Shown here: one piece after another, positions 16,897-26,008 of the stretch
Position numbering within the stretch: position 1 is the first letter of the stretch
Layout of the letters: every line of letters starts with the position of its first letter
From: Azospirillum sp. B4
GTDB taxonomy: Bacteria; Pseudomonadota; Alphaproteobacteria; Azospirillales; Azospirillaceae
Direction of reading: 5' to 3'
Length of the DNA stretch: 32,080 nucleotides
NCBI RefSeq assembly: GCF_000333275.1
Contig: NZ_BACU01000716.1
Span: forward strand, 1-32,080
The notes under the pieces: generated by a model
What the model was told of the DNA's origin: nothing
Seen by the model: the letters and a program-made list of their open reading frames with translations, nothing else
Databases searched by the model: none
Translations under genes and position numbers: made by a program

Positions 16897-16955
16897 ATCC
16901 GTTCCCCCCAGTCCGCTTCGTTCCCCGGAAACCTCCGGCGGCTACGGTCGCGTCC
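16896..16955 (+). repeat. Dispersed intergenic repeat, copy B
   Basis: The segment runs from TATCC to GCGTCC, with the core CTTCGTTCCCCGGAAA. It matches copy C (28765-28824) at 47 of 60 positions without gaps (counted by eye) and copy A (7799-7856) on the opposite strand. It begins at the end of the RND terminator and lies between convergent genes. Confidence 0.65.
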
Positions 16956-16981
16956 CGCGCGGCGAGGGGAGGGGGTGGGTG

Positions 16982-17626
16982 TCACCCGCCCACGAGGCCG
17001 GCGCCCAGATTGACGCCCAGGGCCAGGATGGCGGTGTTGAAGACGAAGGACAGCAGGCTATGGGCCAGGACGGCGCGGCGGATCTGGGCGGTCTGAGTCG
17101 TCACGTCCGACACCTGGGCCGTCATGCCGATGGTGAAGGCGAAATAAAGGAATTCCCAGTAGTCGGGCTGCTTGCAGCCGGGGAAGTCGATGCCCTTGCC
17201 CTCAAGCCAGTAGGCGTGGGCGTAGTGCTGGGCGAAGATGACGTGGACGAAGCTCCAGGAACAGAAGACGGTGGCGGCGCCCAAGGCGGCGCTGGCCGCC
17301 ACGTGGGGTGTACCCTTGGCGTCCGCCACCTCCATGACGATGGCGACCAATGAGGCCAGGGCCGCCGTGCTGGTGACAGCCAGGATGACCCACTTGCCGG
17401 ATTCCAGTTCGCGCGCACGGGCGCGGATGCTGGCCACGTTGGCCCGACCGAAGTGGATCAGCACCAGCGCGATGTAAAGGATGATGCCGGCGCACCAGCC
17501 GATCAGCACGGCGCTGACCGGTGCCGTCAGGCGACCGGCGGCTAGGCCGGTCGCGACGCTGAACGCCAGGCCGATGTACAGGCTGGGATGATGGCGGAAG
17601 GGCTGGATCAGGCTGCCGATGGCCAT
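16982..17626 (-). CDS. DUF1345 family membrane protein
   Basis: The ATG at 17626 gives 214 residues; the frame stays open further upstream, but those residues are Pro/Arg-rich and not membrane-like. About five hydrophobic spans are seen (LYIGLAFSVATGLAAGRL, VLIGWCAGIILYIALVLIHF, VILAVTSTAALASLVAIVM, the VFCSWSFVHVIFAQHYAH region, and the C-terminal FNTAILALGVNLGAGLV). The family signature DYWEFLYFAFTIGMTAQVSD is intact near residue 160. Function is unknown; it is a small integral inner-membrane protein. The stop lies 26 bases past repeat copy B. It is divergent from the alpha-2-macroglobulin gene. Confidence 0.9.
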   Translation of the reverse strand: MAIGSLIQPFRHHPSLYIGLAFSVATGLAAGRLTAPVSAVLIGWCAGIILYIALVLIHFGRANVASIRARARELESGKWVILAVTSTAALASLVAIVMEVADAKGTPHVAASAALGAATVFCSWSFVHVIFAQHYAHAYWLEGKGIDFPGCKQPDYWEFLYFAFTIGMTAQVSDVTTQTAQIRRAVLAHSLLSFVFNTAILALGVNLGAGLVGG

Positions 17627-17974
17627 GGCGGGGGGCCTTGGTGGGGGAAGGTCCCGCCAGCGATAATCCCGGGGCGCCAGACGGGCAAGTGACCAAGAGG
17701 AAATTCCGGGCCGGCGTTTCGACGGAGGGGATACGCCGGGGGTAAAAGCGGGGCGAATCCCGTCCACCCCCCCGTCCTCACCCCATCGCCGGCCCGCTAT
17801 CGCCTTTGGCGTAGGGGAAGAAGGTCGAACGGCGGGCCGTACCGACAACGCGCCTGTTGCAATACCGTCCAAAACATCGTCCTCTGGCGCCCTGACTGGC
17901 CGGGTGCCCCTCTATACGGGTGCCGGTTCTCCTGGTTTCTTGCCGTTACTATCGGGGTGGAGGCCCCGCTGCCC
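17627..17974. other. Divergent intergenic region, 348 bases
   Basis: It separates the DUF1345 gene from the macroglobulin gene and has no convincing ORF. An octamer CGGGTGCC occurs twice (about 17901 and 17919) flanking TATACG, which might be a -10 element for the plus-strand gene, but no good -35 hexamer is at proper spacing. A strong GGTGGAGG ribosome binding site for the macroglobulin lies at 17957-17963. Nothing else is evident. Confidence 0.4.
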
Positions 17975-20900
17975 ATGGTGCGTAGCTTCGCCGCGGCCCT
18001 CGTTCTGGCTGTCTTCCTGCCCGCCGCCGCCTCAGCCTCCCCCCAGGACCGTGCGCCGGCATCCCCGCCGCCGGTGGCGACCCCCGCGCAACCGGGGCAG
18101 CCCGGAACCCCGCCGGGCAAGCCCACGACTCCGGCGCCGTCCGTGGCGCCGTCCGTTGACGCGGGCCCCTTCGGCCTGACCGGCCTGGAAGTGAATGCCG
18201 AGCGTGACGACCCCGAGGCCTGTTTCACCTTCAACCGCCCGCTGGCCAAGGCCCGTCCAGGCCTGCAGGATCCCTATGCCGGCAAGGTCGAGGTGCTGGT
18301 CAAGACCGCGCCGACGGATGCCGGCACGCCCGTCCAGCGGCCGATACAGGTGCGTGACCGTACCTTGTGTGTCCAGAAGCTGGAGCACGGCCGCCACTAC
18401 GCCGTGACCCTGAAGGCGGGGTTGCCCGCCGCCGGCGGCGCCGAAACCCTGTCCGCGCCGCAGTCGCGCGAGATCGAGGTGCTGAACCGCCGGCCGGTGC
18501 TGGCCTTCCGCAGCGGTGGCTACATCCTGCCTCGCATCGGTCGCGACGGTCTGCCGCTGCGCACCATCAATGTCGAGCGCGCCCGCCTGCAGGTGCTGCA
18601 CATCAAAGACCGCTCGCTGGTCGAGCAGATCTATTATGGCCGCCTGAACCAGACGCTGAACGACATCGATGTCGGTTCCCTGGTGGAAAAGAACGGAGAG
18701 CTGGTGTGGCGCGGTGAAATGGCCGTGGGCACCAAGCGCAACCAGGCGCAGGTCACACCCTTTCCCATAGACGCCGTCCTGGGCCAGTTGAAGCCCGGCG
18801 TCTATGTCGCGGTGGCCGAGGACGCCGGTGCCAAGACTGCCGGCTGGGAAGGCCGCGCCACCCAGTGGTTCATCGTCTCCGACCTGGGCCTGACCACGCT
18901 GTCGGGCAGCAACGGCCTGCTGGTCTACGTCCACTCCCTGCGCACGGCCACGCCGCTGGCGGGGGTGGAGGTGCGGGTGGTCGCCCGTGACAATAAGGAA
19001 CTGGGCAAGGCGCTGACCGGTGCCGACGGCGCGGCGCGTTTCGACGCGGCCTCTGGTGCCGCCAAGGGACAGGCGCTGTTCGCCGGCGCCAAGGACGGTG
19101 ACTTTGGCTTCCTGGACCTGACGGCGCCCGGCCTGGACCTGGCCGCGCGGGGGGCCGCCGGCCGCCCTTCGCCGGGCGCGCTGGACGCTTATGTCTTCGC
19201 CGAGCGTGGAATCTATCGCCCGGGTGAGGCGGTGCATATCACCACCCTGCTGCGCGACGCCGCCGGCCAGGCGGTGACGGGCCGTCCCCTGACGCTGAAG
19301 GTCCAGCGCCCCGACGGGCTGGAGATAGAGCGCTTCACTTTGGCCGACCGGGGCATGGGCGGATCCGCCGCCACCGTGGATCTGCCCGGCAACGCGGCCG
19401 CCGGCACCTGGACCGTGACGGTTCACGCCGATGCCGATGGCCCAAGCGTGGGGACCTTGCGTTTCCAGGTGGCCGACTTCGTGCCACCGCGCGTGAACCT
19501 GGACCTGGACAGCGACCAGGCGCGGGTGGGGCCGGACGGGACCTTGACCCTGTCCATCAATGGCCGCACCCCCAGCGGCGCGCCGGCCGCCAACCTGGCC
19601 GGCACCCTGTCGGTGACCCTGCGCCCCGCTGCCAACCCCTTCCCCCAGTCAGCCTTCCAGGGCTACCGCTTCGGCCTGGCGCAGGAGGACGGCGCCCCCC
19701 GGCAGGAGACGTTGCCCGGCTTCGCCACCGACGCCAACGGTGTCGCCAGCGTGCCCGTCTCGCTGAAGGGCAAGCTGGATGGTTCCCGCCCGCTGGAGGC
19801 GGTGTTCCATGCCGCCCTGTTCGACGTGGGCGGTGGCACCACCGGCCATGACCTGGTGGTGCCGGTGGAACGGCACCCCTACACCATCGGCATCCGCCCC
19901 CGCTTCAACGATGACGCCGTGCCGGAGGGGGCGACGGCCGCCTTCGACGTGGTCGCCGTGGCGCCGGATGGCCGCCAGCTGGACAAGGGCCAACTGTCCT
20001 ACGACCTTTACGAGGAACGCCTGGACTACGTCTGGTTCGAGGCCAACGGCAGCTGGGACTACAAGCCCCAGGTGCGCGACCAGAAGGTGACCGGGGGCAC
20101 GCTGGCCGTCACGGCCAAGGCGCCCGGCGCGGTGGAGGTGCCCGTCTCCTCCGGCCGCTACCGGCTTGAGGTGTACGACCCCGCCACCGGCGTTTCGGGC
20201 AGCGTGCGCTTCGCCGCCGGCTCCTGGGTTAGCGCCCGCCTGGGTGAGACGCCGGACGCGGTGGAGGTGACGGTGAAGGGGGCCGTGGGCGGCGGCCCGC
20301 TGGTGCCGGGGGCCAAGGCCGCCGTCTTCGTGCGCCCGCCCTATCGCAGCACCGTGCTGATCACCCTGGCCGACCGCGCCGTGCGCCAGACCTTGACTCG
20401 CGAGATCGGGGCCGAGGGCGCCCTGGTGGAAATTCCCGTCGATGCCGACATCGGCGGCGGCGCCTATGTCATCGCCAACGCCTTCGCCCCGGTGGAGGCC
20501 GGCCGCCGCTCCCTGCCGCGCCGGGCGGTGGGGGTGGATTTCCTGCCGGTGGCCATGGCCGCCCACACGCTGGCGCTGAAACTGGACGGTCCGGCGGAGG
20601 CCAAGCCGCGCCAGACCGTGCACATCCCCATCCAGGTGCCGGGCGTGGCCCCGGGCCAGGGCGTGCACCTGGTTCTGTCCGCCGTGGACCAGGGTGTGCT
20701 GGACCTGACCGGCTACAAGACGCCGGATCCTGAGGCCTGGTTCTTCGGCCAGCGCCAGCTGGGGGTGGACATCCATGATGTCTATGGCCGCCTGACGGCG
20801 CCGCATGGAGCGCCCGGCGCGCCGCCACCCGCGCCGGCCGCCATCTCAGACGCCGTGCCGCCCCGGGGCGCCCCCGTGGTGGCGCTCTATTCCGGCATCC

Positions 20901-22954
20901 TGGCCGTGGGCAATGACGGCAAGGTGCAGGTGCCGCTGACCCTGCCGGACTTCCAGGGCCGGTTGCGCCTGATGGCCACCGCGTGGTCGGCCGGGGCGCT
21001 GGGCCATGCCGACAGGATGTTGTCGGTGCGCGACCCGGTGCAGGCCGACCTGGCGCTGCCCCGCTTCCTGGCGCCGGAGGATACCGCCCGCCTGGCGCTG
21101 ACCCTGACCAATGCCACCGGCAGCCGGGGCACCTATACCGTGACCCTGCAGGCGGAAGGCCCGTTGTCCTTCCCCGTGGACACGACCAACCGGGGCGTGG
21201 GCGCCAAGAAGCGCAAGGGCAAGGATGTGGTGCGGCCCGAGCCGCGCGACGTCGTCGCTGTTTTCCACGGCTTGGCCAAGGGCGGCAAGGTCACCTTGAA
21301 TCGCGTGGTCAAGGGCCTGGCTGTCGGCCCGGGCCGCCTGCTCATGACCGTCAAGGGGCCGGAAGGGGTGGTGCTGGCGCGGGAGTTCATGCTGCCGGTG
21401 CGGGGCAACCTGCCCGTCGTCACCCGGCATGAGACGGTCGACATCCGCCCAGGAACCACCGTCCAGGTGGCGCCCGAGTCGGCCCAGGGCCTGCGGCCGG
21501 AGACGGTGGTGTCGGGCCTGGCCCTCAGCCCCCTGCCGGAACTGAATGTCCCTGGCCTGCTGATGACCCTGGACCGCAATCCTTACGGTTCGTCCGAACA
21601 GATCGCCAGCCGCGCCCTGCCCCTGCTGTACCAGGGGGACGCCGGCAAGGCGCTGGGCCTTTATACGGACGCCAGCCTGCGGGAGCGAATCGACCGCGCC
21701 ATCGACAAGCTGCTGACCCTGGAGCGGGCCGATGGCGGTTTCGCCCTGTGGTCCGCCGATGGCCCGGCCGAGCCTTGGCTGTCCGCCTATGTCATGGATT
21801 TCCTGACCCGGGCGCGCGACGCCGGCCACGCCGTGCCGGAGGCGCCCTACCGCAAGGGCCTGGACTGGCTGGTGCGCAGCATCAGCAACAGCTGGGTGGA
21901 ACCGGCGGACCTGCCGGCCCGCGCCTACGGCCTGGCCGTGGCGGCCAAGGCCAAGGCGGTGGACGCCACACCGGTCCGCTACTTCTATGAAACCTTCTGG
22001 GACAAGCTGCCCACCCGCCTGGCCCGCGCCCATGCCGCCGCCGCCATGGCCGCCGTTGGCCTGCCCCAGGCCCAGGACGCCTATGCCCGTGTCGACGGCC
22101 TGCGCATCACCCTGCCGGGCATGCGCGACTTCGGCTCCGACCTGCGCGACCGGGCCGCCAGCCTGGCCTTGTTGGCAGAAGGCAATGTCCCGGTGGACCG
22201 CCTGACCGCCCAGGCCAGGGAGGTGCAGGGCCTGTTGCGGGAACCGGCGCTGATCAGCAGCCAGGAGCGCGCCTGGCTGCTGGTGGCCAGCCATGGCCTG
22301 ATGCAGCGCGCGGGTTCCATGACCCTGGGCGTGGCCGGCCAGGCGGCGGCCGAGACGCGGCCCCTGGTGCGCCGGCTGGAGGCCACCGGCCGGGTCTTGA
22401 CCGTCACCAACGGCGGACAGAACGCGGTGCAACGTACAGTTGCCATTTCCGGCACGCCGCTGGCGGCGGTGCCGGCCGTGGCGCCAGTGTCCGGCGCGGG
22501 CCAGGGCACTCCCGGGCAGGGGTACACCATCGACCGGCGTATCCTGGACCTGAAGGGCCACCCGGTGGACCCGGCGCGCATCCATCAGAACGACCTGCTG
22601 GCCGTGGTGCTGTCCGGCAAGGTGGAGGGGACGGCCCCCACCCAGGTCCTGGTCAGCGACCCGGTGGCCGCCGGCCTGACCATCGAGACGGTGCGCATCG
22701 CCCGGGGCGGCCTGCCGCCGGAACTGGCGGGCGCGGTGGGCGACCTCAGTGACGCCACCCATGTGGAAGCGCGGGAAGACCGCTACGTCGCCGCCGTGGA
22801 CCTGGCCGCCGACCGTCGCGAGTTCCGCCTGGTCTATCTGGTGCGCGCCGTGCTGCCGGGCACCTTCGCCCTCGCCCCGTCCCAGGTGGAGGAATGGACC
22901 TCGCCCAACCACCAGGCGGTGGGGGTGGCCAGCAGCCTGACCATCCTACCCTAG
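17975..22954 (+). CDS. Alpha-2-macroglobulin family protein lacking the thioester cysteine
   Basis: A 1659-residue periplasmic protein. The ATG at 17975 is preferred over an in-frame GTG at 17957, because GGAGG lies 11 bases upstream and the signal peptide VRSFAAALVLAVFLPAAASA then starts at once. No lipobox cysteine follows, so it is probably soluble. A Pro/Ala-rich linker precedes the first MG-like domains. AYVFAERGIYRPGEAVHITT is the conserved bacterial macroglobulin motif, and later blocks such as LPDFQGRLRLMATAWSAGAL and PLPELNVPGLLMTLDRNPYG match the A2M core. The position of the thioester motif (usually PYGC-x-EQ) reads PYGSSEQ at residues 1203-1209, so covalent trapping of proteases is not possible; this resembles the E. 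coli YfaS type. No pbpC (PBP1c) gene is adjacent. An envelope defence role is inferred from the family. Confidence 0.93.
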   Translation: MVRSFAAALVLAVFLPAAASASPQDRAPASPPPVATPAQPGQPGTPPGKPTTPAPSVAPSVDAGPFGLTGLEVNAERDDPEACFTFNRPLAKARPGLQDPYAGKVEVLVKTAPTDAGTPVQRPIQVRDRTLCVQKLEHGRHYAVTLKAGLPAAGGAETLSAPQSREIEVLNRRPVLAFRSGGYILPRIGRDGLPLRTINVERARLQVLHIKDRSLVEQIYYGRLNQTLNDIDVGSLVEKNGELVWRGEMAVGTKRNQAQVTPFPIDAVLGQLKPGVYVAVAEDAGAKTAGWEGRATQWFIVSDLGLTTLSGSNGLLVYVHSLRTATPLAGVEVRVVARDNKELGKALTGADGAARFDAASGAAKGQALFAGAKDGDFGFLDLTAPGLDLAARGAAGRPSPGALDAYVFAERGIYRPGEAVHITTLLRDAAGQAVTGRPLTLKVQRPDGLEIERFTLADRGMGGSAATVDLPGNAAAGTWTVTVHADADGPSVGTLRFQVADFVPPRVNLDLDSDQARVGPDGTLTLSINGRTPSGAPAANLAGTLSVTLRPAANPFPQSAFQGYRFGLAQEDGAPRQETLPGFATDANGVASVPVSLKGKLDGSRPLEAVFHAALFDVGGGTTGHDLVVPVERHPYTIGIRPRFNDDAVPEGATAAFDVVAVAPDGRQLDKGQLSYDLYEERLDYVWFEANGSWDYKPQVRDQKVTGGTLAVTAKAPGAVEVPVSSGRYRLEVYDPATGVSGSVRFAAGSWVSARLGETPDAVEVTVKGAVGGGPLVPGAKAAVFVRPPYRSTVLITLADRAVRQTLTREIGAEGALVEIPVDADIGGGAYVIANAFAPVEAGRRSLPRRAVGVDFLPVAMAAHTLALKLDGPAEAKPRQTVHIPIQVPGVAPGQGVHLVLSAVDQGVLDLTGYKTPDPEAWFFGQRQLGVDIHDVYGRLTAPHGAPGAPPPAPAAISDAVPPRGAPVVALYSGILAVGNDGKVQVPLTLPDFQGRLRLMATAWSAGALGHADRMLSVRDPVQADLALPRFLAPEDTARLALTLTNATGSRGTYTVTLQAEGPLSFPVDTTNRGVGAKKRKGKDVVRPEPRDVVAVFHGLAKGGKVTLNRVVKGLAVGPGRLLMTVKGPEGVVLAREFMLPVRGNLPVVTRHETVDIRPGTTVQVAPESAQGLRPETVVSGLALSPLPELNVPGLLMTLDRNPYGSSEQIASRALPLLYQGDAGKALGLYTDASLRERIDRAIDKLLTLERADGGFALWSADGPAEPWLSAYVMDFLTRARDAGHAVPEAPYRKGLDWLVRSISNSWVEPADLPARAYGLAVAAKAKAVDATPVRYFYETFWDKLPTRLARAHAAAAMAAVGLPQAQDAYARVDGLRITLPGMRDFGSDLRDRAASLALLAEGNVPVDRLTAQAREVQGLLREPALISSQERAWLLVASHGLMQRAGSMTLGVAGQAAAETRPLVRRLEATGRVLTVTNGGQNAVQRTVAISGTPLAAVPAVAPVSGAGQGTPGQGYTIDRRILDLKGHPVDPARIHQNDLLAVVLSGKVEGTAPTQVLVSDPVAAGLTIETVRIARGGLPPELAGAVGDLSDATHVEAREDRYVAAVDLAADRREFRLVYLVRAVLPGTFALAPSQVEEWTSPNHQAVGVASSLTILP

Positions 22955-23027
22955 GCGAGTACGGGTTCCCGTGTCAGTCCCCGGGACACCCTGACCGGGG
23001 GCGTTCGCACGAAGAAGCCCGGACATG

Positions 23028-23068
23028 AAAACAGCCCCGGATGCGATGCTTCCGGGGCTGTCGTTTTC
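23028..23068. terminator. Bidirectional terminator between the macroglobulin and cold-shock genes
   Basis: ACAGCCCCGGA (23031-23041) pairs perfectly with TCCGGGGCTGT (23051-23061). It is flanked by AAAA on the left and CGTTTTC on the right, giving a T-tract on each strand. The two genes converge on it. Confidence 0.85.
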
Positions 23069-23086
23069 GAGGGCTGTCGTTTTCAA
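23055..23086. repeat. 16-bp tandem duplication of a terminator arm
   Basis: GGGCTGTCGTTTTCGA is followed directly by GGGCTGTCGTTTTCAA (15 of 16 identical). The first unit contains the right arm and T-tract of the terminator, so the second unit is a spare, shortened arm. Confidence 0.8.
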
Positions 23087-23105
23087 GGACCCCGCGGGAG
23101 ACGGC

Positions 23106-23642
23106 TCAGACCAGAGCCACCCACACCGCCTCGCGGCCCTTGGGGGCGTCGGCGATGCGCATCTGCACCCGCTGGCCTTCGTCCAGATGGTCCATGCCGC
23201 ACCGGCGCAGGACGCTTTTGTGGACGAAGACGTCCTTGCCGCCGTCATCGGCCAGGACGAAACCGAAGCCCTTGTCCGCCTTGAACCATTTCACGGTGCC
23301 GTCGATCTCGATCTCTGACCCGGTGGGCACCCGGTCGCGGGCGCGGGGGGCGGCGCCGGGGCCGCCGCGGTCCGGCGGGGCCGCCATGCCCGTCACTTCC
23401 ACGATGCGCAGCACCTGGGGCCCCTTGGGGCCCGCGCCGATGGTGCACATCAGTTCCGTACCTTCGGTGATGTCGGCCAAGCCCGCGCGGCTGACCACCG
23501 AGATGTGCAGGAAAGCGTCAGGGGTTCCATCCTCCAAGGCGACGAAGCCGAATCCCTTGGACGTGTTGAACCATTTAACCTGGGCCTTTGCCGGGAGACC
23601 CTCGTCCTGGCTGAAGGCGTCATACGATCCGAAGCGTGGCAC
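23106..23642 (-). CDS. Protein with two cold-shock domains
   Basis: A GTG start at 23642 (GGAAGG about 9 bases upstream) gives 178 residues; an earlier in-frame GTG at 23702 would add an Arg-rich stretch unlike the family and has its SD directly touching it. Two cold-shock folds are present. The first covers about residues 18-85, with RNP1 KGFGFV at 29-34 and RNP2 DAFLHIS at 42-48. The second covers about 112-178, with KGFGFV at 124-129 and DVFVHKS at 137-143. A Gly/Pro/Arg linker joins them. It should bind single-stranded RNA or DNA, acting as an RNA chaperone or antiterminator; the tandem layout is known in alphaproteobacteria, while classical CspA has one domain. The 5' leader is long and probably regulatory, as for other csp genes (inference). 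Confidence 0.9.
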   Translation of the reverse strand: MPRFGSYDAFSQDEGLPAKAQVKWFNTSKGFGFVALEDGTPDAFLHISVVSRAGLADITEGTELMCTIGAGPKGPQVLRIVEVTGMAAPPDRGGPGAAPRARDRVPTGSEIEIDGTVKWFKADKGFGFVLADDGGKDVFVHKSVLRRCGMDHLDEGQRVQMRIADAPKGREAVWVALV

Positions 23643-24199
23643 GAGGCAGTACCTTCCCGATATGTGCCGGAGCCCGAACGGGCGCCGGCCCGATGATCTC
23701 ACCTCCCAAAATCCGCCGTGCCGGGTGCGCCCGGATTTGGTCCGGAACTGTCCCTGGTTTTATTCCAATGCGGCGGCTTAACCCGTCTTAATGGTAAACA
23801 TAAACGATGAGGCGCCGCTACTGTAATGTGTGGAGAAATGTTGCGCTGCGGCAGGGGTTTCGTTCCTTTCATCCACAGGCTTACAGCGATTTGGCGGGCC
23901 TGGCGTCACGGCGGCGCCCAACAGCGCGCGTCAACTTGGGGTTGCTGATGCGAGGACTGGCCAGCGGGCGCGGCACCCGGCCCGTCGCGCGCGTTCCTTG
24001 CACGAAACGCTTGAGTAGCGTCCCCGATGCAGGCACGTTACGGCCCTAGACCGGGACGGCAAGACCCGGCATGTCGGTTGCCGATACGATCGCCGGGTAT
24101 GCGTCCCTCGTCGCCAGGTCGGCACCCTGAGCTTCAAATCACGAATTGGAGCGGTGGCGTCCCCGTACCTGAGCGGGGCCCGCCCTGGGGAGAAAACGT
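23643..24199. other. Divergent intergenic region, 557 bases
   Basis: It lies between the cold-shock gene (minus) and the acyl-CoA ligase (plus). The open frames inside (for example 23807-24049 plus) show no family features and poor codon bias, so I do not call a gene. An AT-rich patch at 23755-23815 is the likeliest promoter area of the cold-shock gene, but I cannot assign hexamers safely. I found no LiuR-type palindrome near the ligase. Confidence 0.4.
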
Positions 24200-25918
24200 A
24201 TGATGGCCGACCCGGCCGTGAGTGCGGCGCACATTTGGGAACATAGCTATCCGTCGGGCGTGGACTGGAACGCGCCCATACCGGTGAAGCCCCTGACGGA
24301 CCTGTTCGACAGTTCCGCCACGCGGTTCGCCGACCGGCCCTTCATCGATTTCCTGGGCAAGCGCTATACCTATCGCCAGGGCGCCGACATGGTGGACCGG
24401 GTGGCGAAGGGCCTGCAGGCGCTGGGCGTGGGGCGGGGCTGCAACGTCGGCCTGTTCCTGCCCAACACCCCGTATTCCGTCTTCTGCTACTACGGCATCT
24501 TGAAGACCGGCGCCACGGTGGTGAACTTCAATCCGCTGTACGCGGAGCGCGAGCTCGTCAAGCAGATCAATGACTCCGAGGTGGAGATCATGATCACGGT
24601 CGACGTGCCGCAGTGCTACGACAAGATGGCCCTGATGCTGGGCCAGACCTGCCTGAAGAAGATCATCACCGGCCGCATGGCCGACATCCTGCCATTTCCG
24701 AAAAGCGTGCTGTATCCACTGGTGAAGCGCAAGGACATCGCCCATCCGCCGGCGGATGGCGCCAACCTCAGCTTCCGGCGGCTGATCGCCAATGACGGCC
24801 GCTATCGCCCGGTCACCATCGACCCGGTCGAGGATGTGGCGGTGCTGCAGTACACCGGCGGCACCACCGGCGTGCCCAAGGGCGCCATGCTGACCCACGC
24901 CAACCTGACCGCCAACACGGTGCAGTCGGCACTGTGGTTCTACCAGGGTCGGCCGGGGCAGGAGCGCATGCTGGGCGTCCTGCCCCTGTTCCACGTCTTC
25001 GCCATGACCGGCGTGATGAACCTGTCGATCTACCTGGGAGCGGAGATGATCCTGCTGCCCCGGTTCGAGATCGAGCAGGTGCTGGACACCATCGACAAAA
25101 AGAAGCCCACCCAGTTCCCGGCGGTGCCCACCATCTACACCGCCATCAACAACTACAAGGACCGGGCCAAGTACGACCTGTCCTCGCTGGCCTTCAGCAT
25201 CTCCGGCGGCGCGCCGCTGCCGCTGGACGTCTGCCAGACCTTCGAGGGCCACACCGGCTGCAAGCTGGTGGAAGGCTACGGCCTGTCCGAGTCGTCGCCG
25301 GTCGCCACCGTCAATCCCATCGACGGGCCGGTCGGCGGCAAGGTCAAGGTGGGCTCCATCGGCCTGCCGGTGCCCGGCACCATCATCGAGCTGATCGACG
25401 TGGAGGACGGCAAGACCCCCGTCGCCCTGGGCCAGCGGGGCGAGGTCTGCATCCGGGGCCCGCAGGTGATGAAGGGCTACTGGAAGCGGCCGGATGAAAC
25501 CGCCATCACCCTGCGCGACGGCCGCCTGCACACCGGCGACGTCGGCTACATGGATGAGGACGGCTACATCTACATCGTCGACCGCATCAAGGACATGATC
25601 CTGGCCGGCGGTTACAACGTCTATCCGCGCAACGTGGAAGAGGCGATCTACCTGCACCCGGCCGTCAACGAATGCATCGTGCTGGGCGTGCCCGATCCCT
25701 ATCGCGGCCAGACGGTGAAGGCCTACATCAAGCTGACCGAGGGCCATAGCCTGACACAGGCGGAGCTGTGCGACTTCCTGCGTGACAAGCTGTCGGCCAT
25801 CGAGCTGCCCAAGCAGGTGGAGTTTCGCGACGAACTGCCGAAGACCATGATCGGCAAGCTGTCGCGCAAGGCCCTGCTGGACGAGCTGGCGGCACAGCAG
25901 GCCGCCAAGGCCTCCTGA
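24200..25918 (+). CDS. fadD: Long-chain fatty-acid--CoA ligase
   Basis: A 572-residue cytoplasmic or membrane-associated enzyme that activates fatty acids to acyl-CoA through an acyl-adenylate. The ATG at 24200 has GGGGAG at 24187-24192 upstream; a second ATG follows immediately. Core motifs are complete: YTGGTTGVPKGAMLTH (ATP P-loop, about residue 218), EGYGLSESSP (~357), HTGDVGYMDEDGYIYIVDRI (~437) and GGYNVYPRNVEEA. The C-terminal catalytic Lys is in KTMIGKLSRK. The linker and fatty-acyl tunnel region VLPLFHVFAMTGVMNLSIYL fits the FadD group rather than acetyl-CoA synthetase. It heads a plus-strand run that later includes beta-oxidation genes, but a strong terminator follows it, so it is its own unit. 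Confidence 0.92.
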   Translation: MMADPAVSAAHIWEHSYPSGVDWNAPIPVKPLTDLFDSSATRFADRPFIDFLGKRYTYRQGADMVDRVAKGLQALGVGRGCNVGLFLPNTPYSVFCYYGILKTGATVVNFNPLYAERELVKQINDSEVEIMITVDVPQCYDKMALMLGQTCLKKIITGRMADILPFPKSVLYPLVKRKDIAHPPADGANLSFRRLIANDGRYRPVTIDPVEDVAVLQYTGGTTGVPKGAMLTHANLTANTVQSALWFYQGRPGQERMLGVLPLFHVFAMTGVMNLSIYLGAEMILLPRFEIEQVLDTIDKKKPTQFPAVPTIYTAINNYKDRAKYDLSSLAFSISGGAPLPLDVCQTFEGHTGCKLVEGYGLSESSPVATVNPIDGPVGGKVKVGSIGLPVPGTIIELIDVEDGKTPVALGQRGEVCIRGPQVMKGYWKRPDETAITLRDGRLHTGDVGYMDEDGYIYIVDRIKDMILAGGYNVYPRNVEEAIYLHPAVNECIVLGVPDPYRGQTVKAYIKLTEGHSLTQAELCDFLRDKLSAIELPKQVEFRDELPKTMIGKLSRKALLDELAAQQAAKAS

Positions 25919-25944
25919 CGCCGCTCAGGTGACTCAGTAAAGTT

Positions 25945-25985
25945 GATCGGCGGCGGTGCTTCGGCATCGCCGCCGATCTCGTTTT
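25945..25985 (+). terminator. Intrinsic terminator with UUCG tetraloop
   Basis: GATCGGCGGCG (25945-25955) pairs with CGCCGCCGATC (25968-25978). The stem continues inward through a G-T wobble and TGC/GCA to a C(TTCG)G tetraloop, about 15 bp in all. TCGTTTT follows. It ends only 23 bases before the ribokinase start. Confidence 0.88.
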
Positions 25986-26008
25986 CCAACATCGATCCAG
26001 GTTACCCC

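Noticed and set aside
20846-22912. A 688-codon minus-strand frame opposite the macroglobulin gene
   Set aside because: Antisense shadow with no recognisable motif.
23643-23702. GTG at 23702 as start of the cold-shock protein
   Set aside because: The SD-like GGGAG touches the GTG with no spacing, and the extra residues are Arg-rich and unlike the family.
23807-24049. An 80-codon plus-strand frame in the cold-shock/ligase intergenic region
   Set aside because: Arg-rich, no ribosome binding site, poor codon bias and no domain.
24134-25747. A 537-codon minus-strand frame opposite the acyl-CoA ligase
   Set aside because: Antisense shadow, rich in His/Val/Asp/Gly repeats, no family features.
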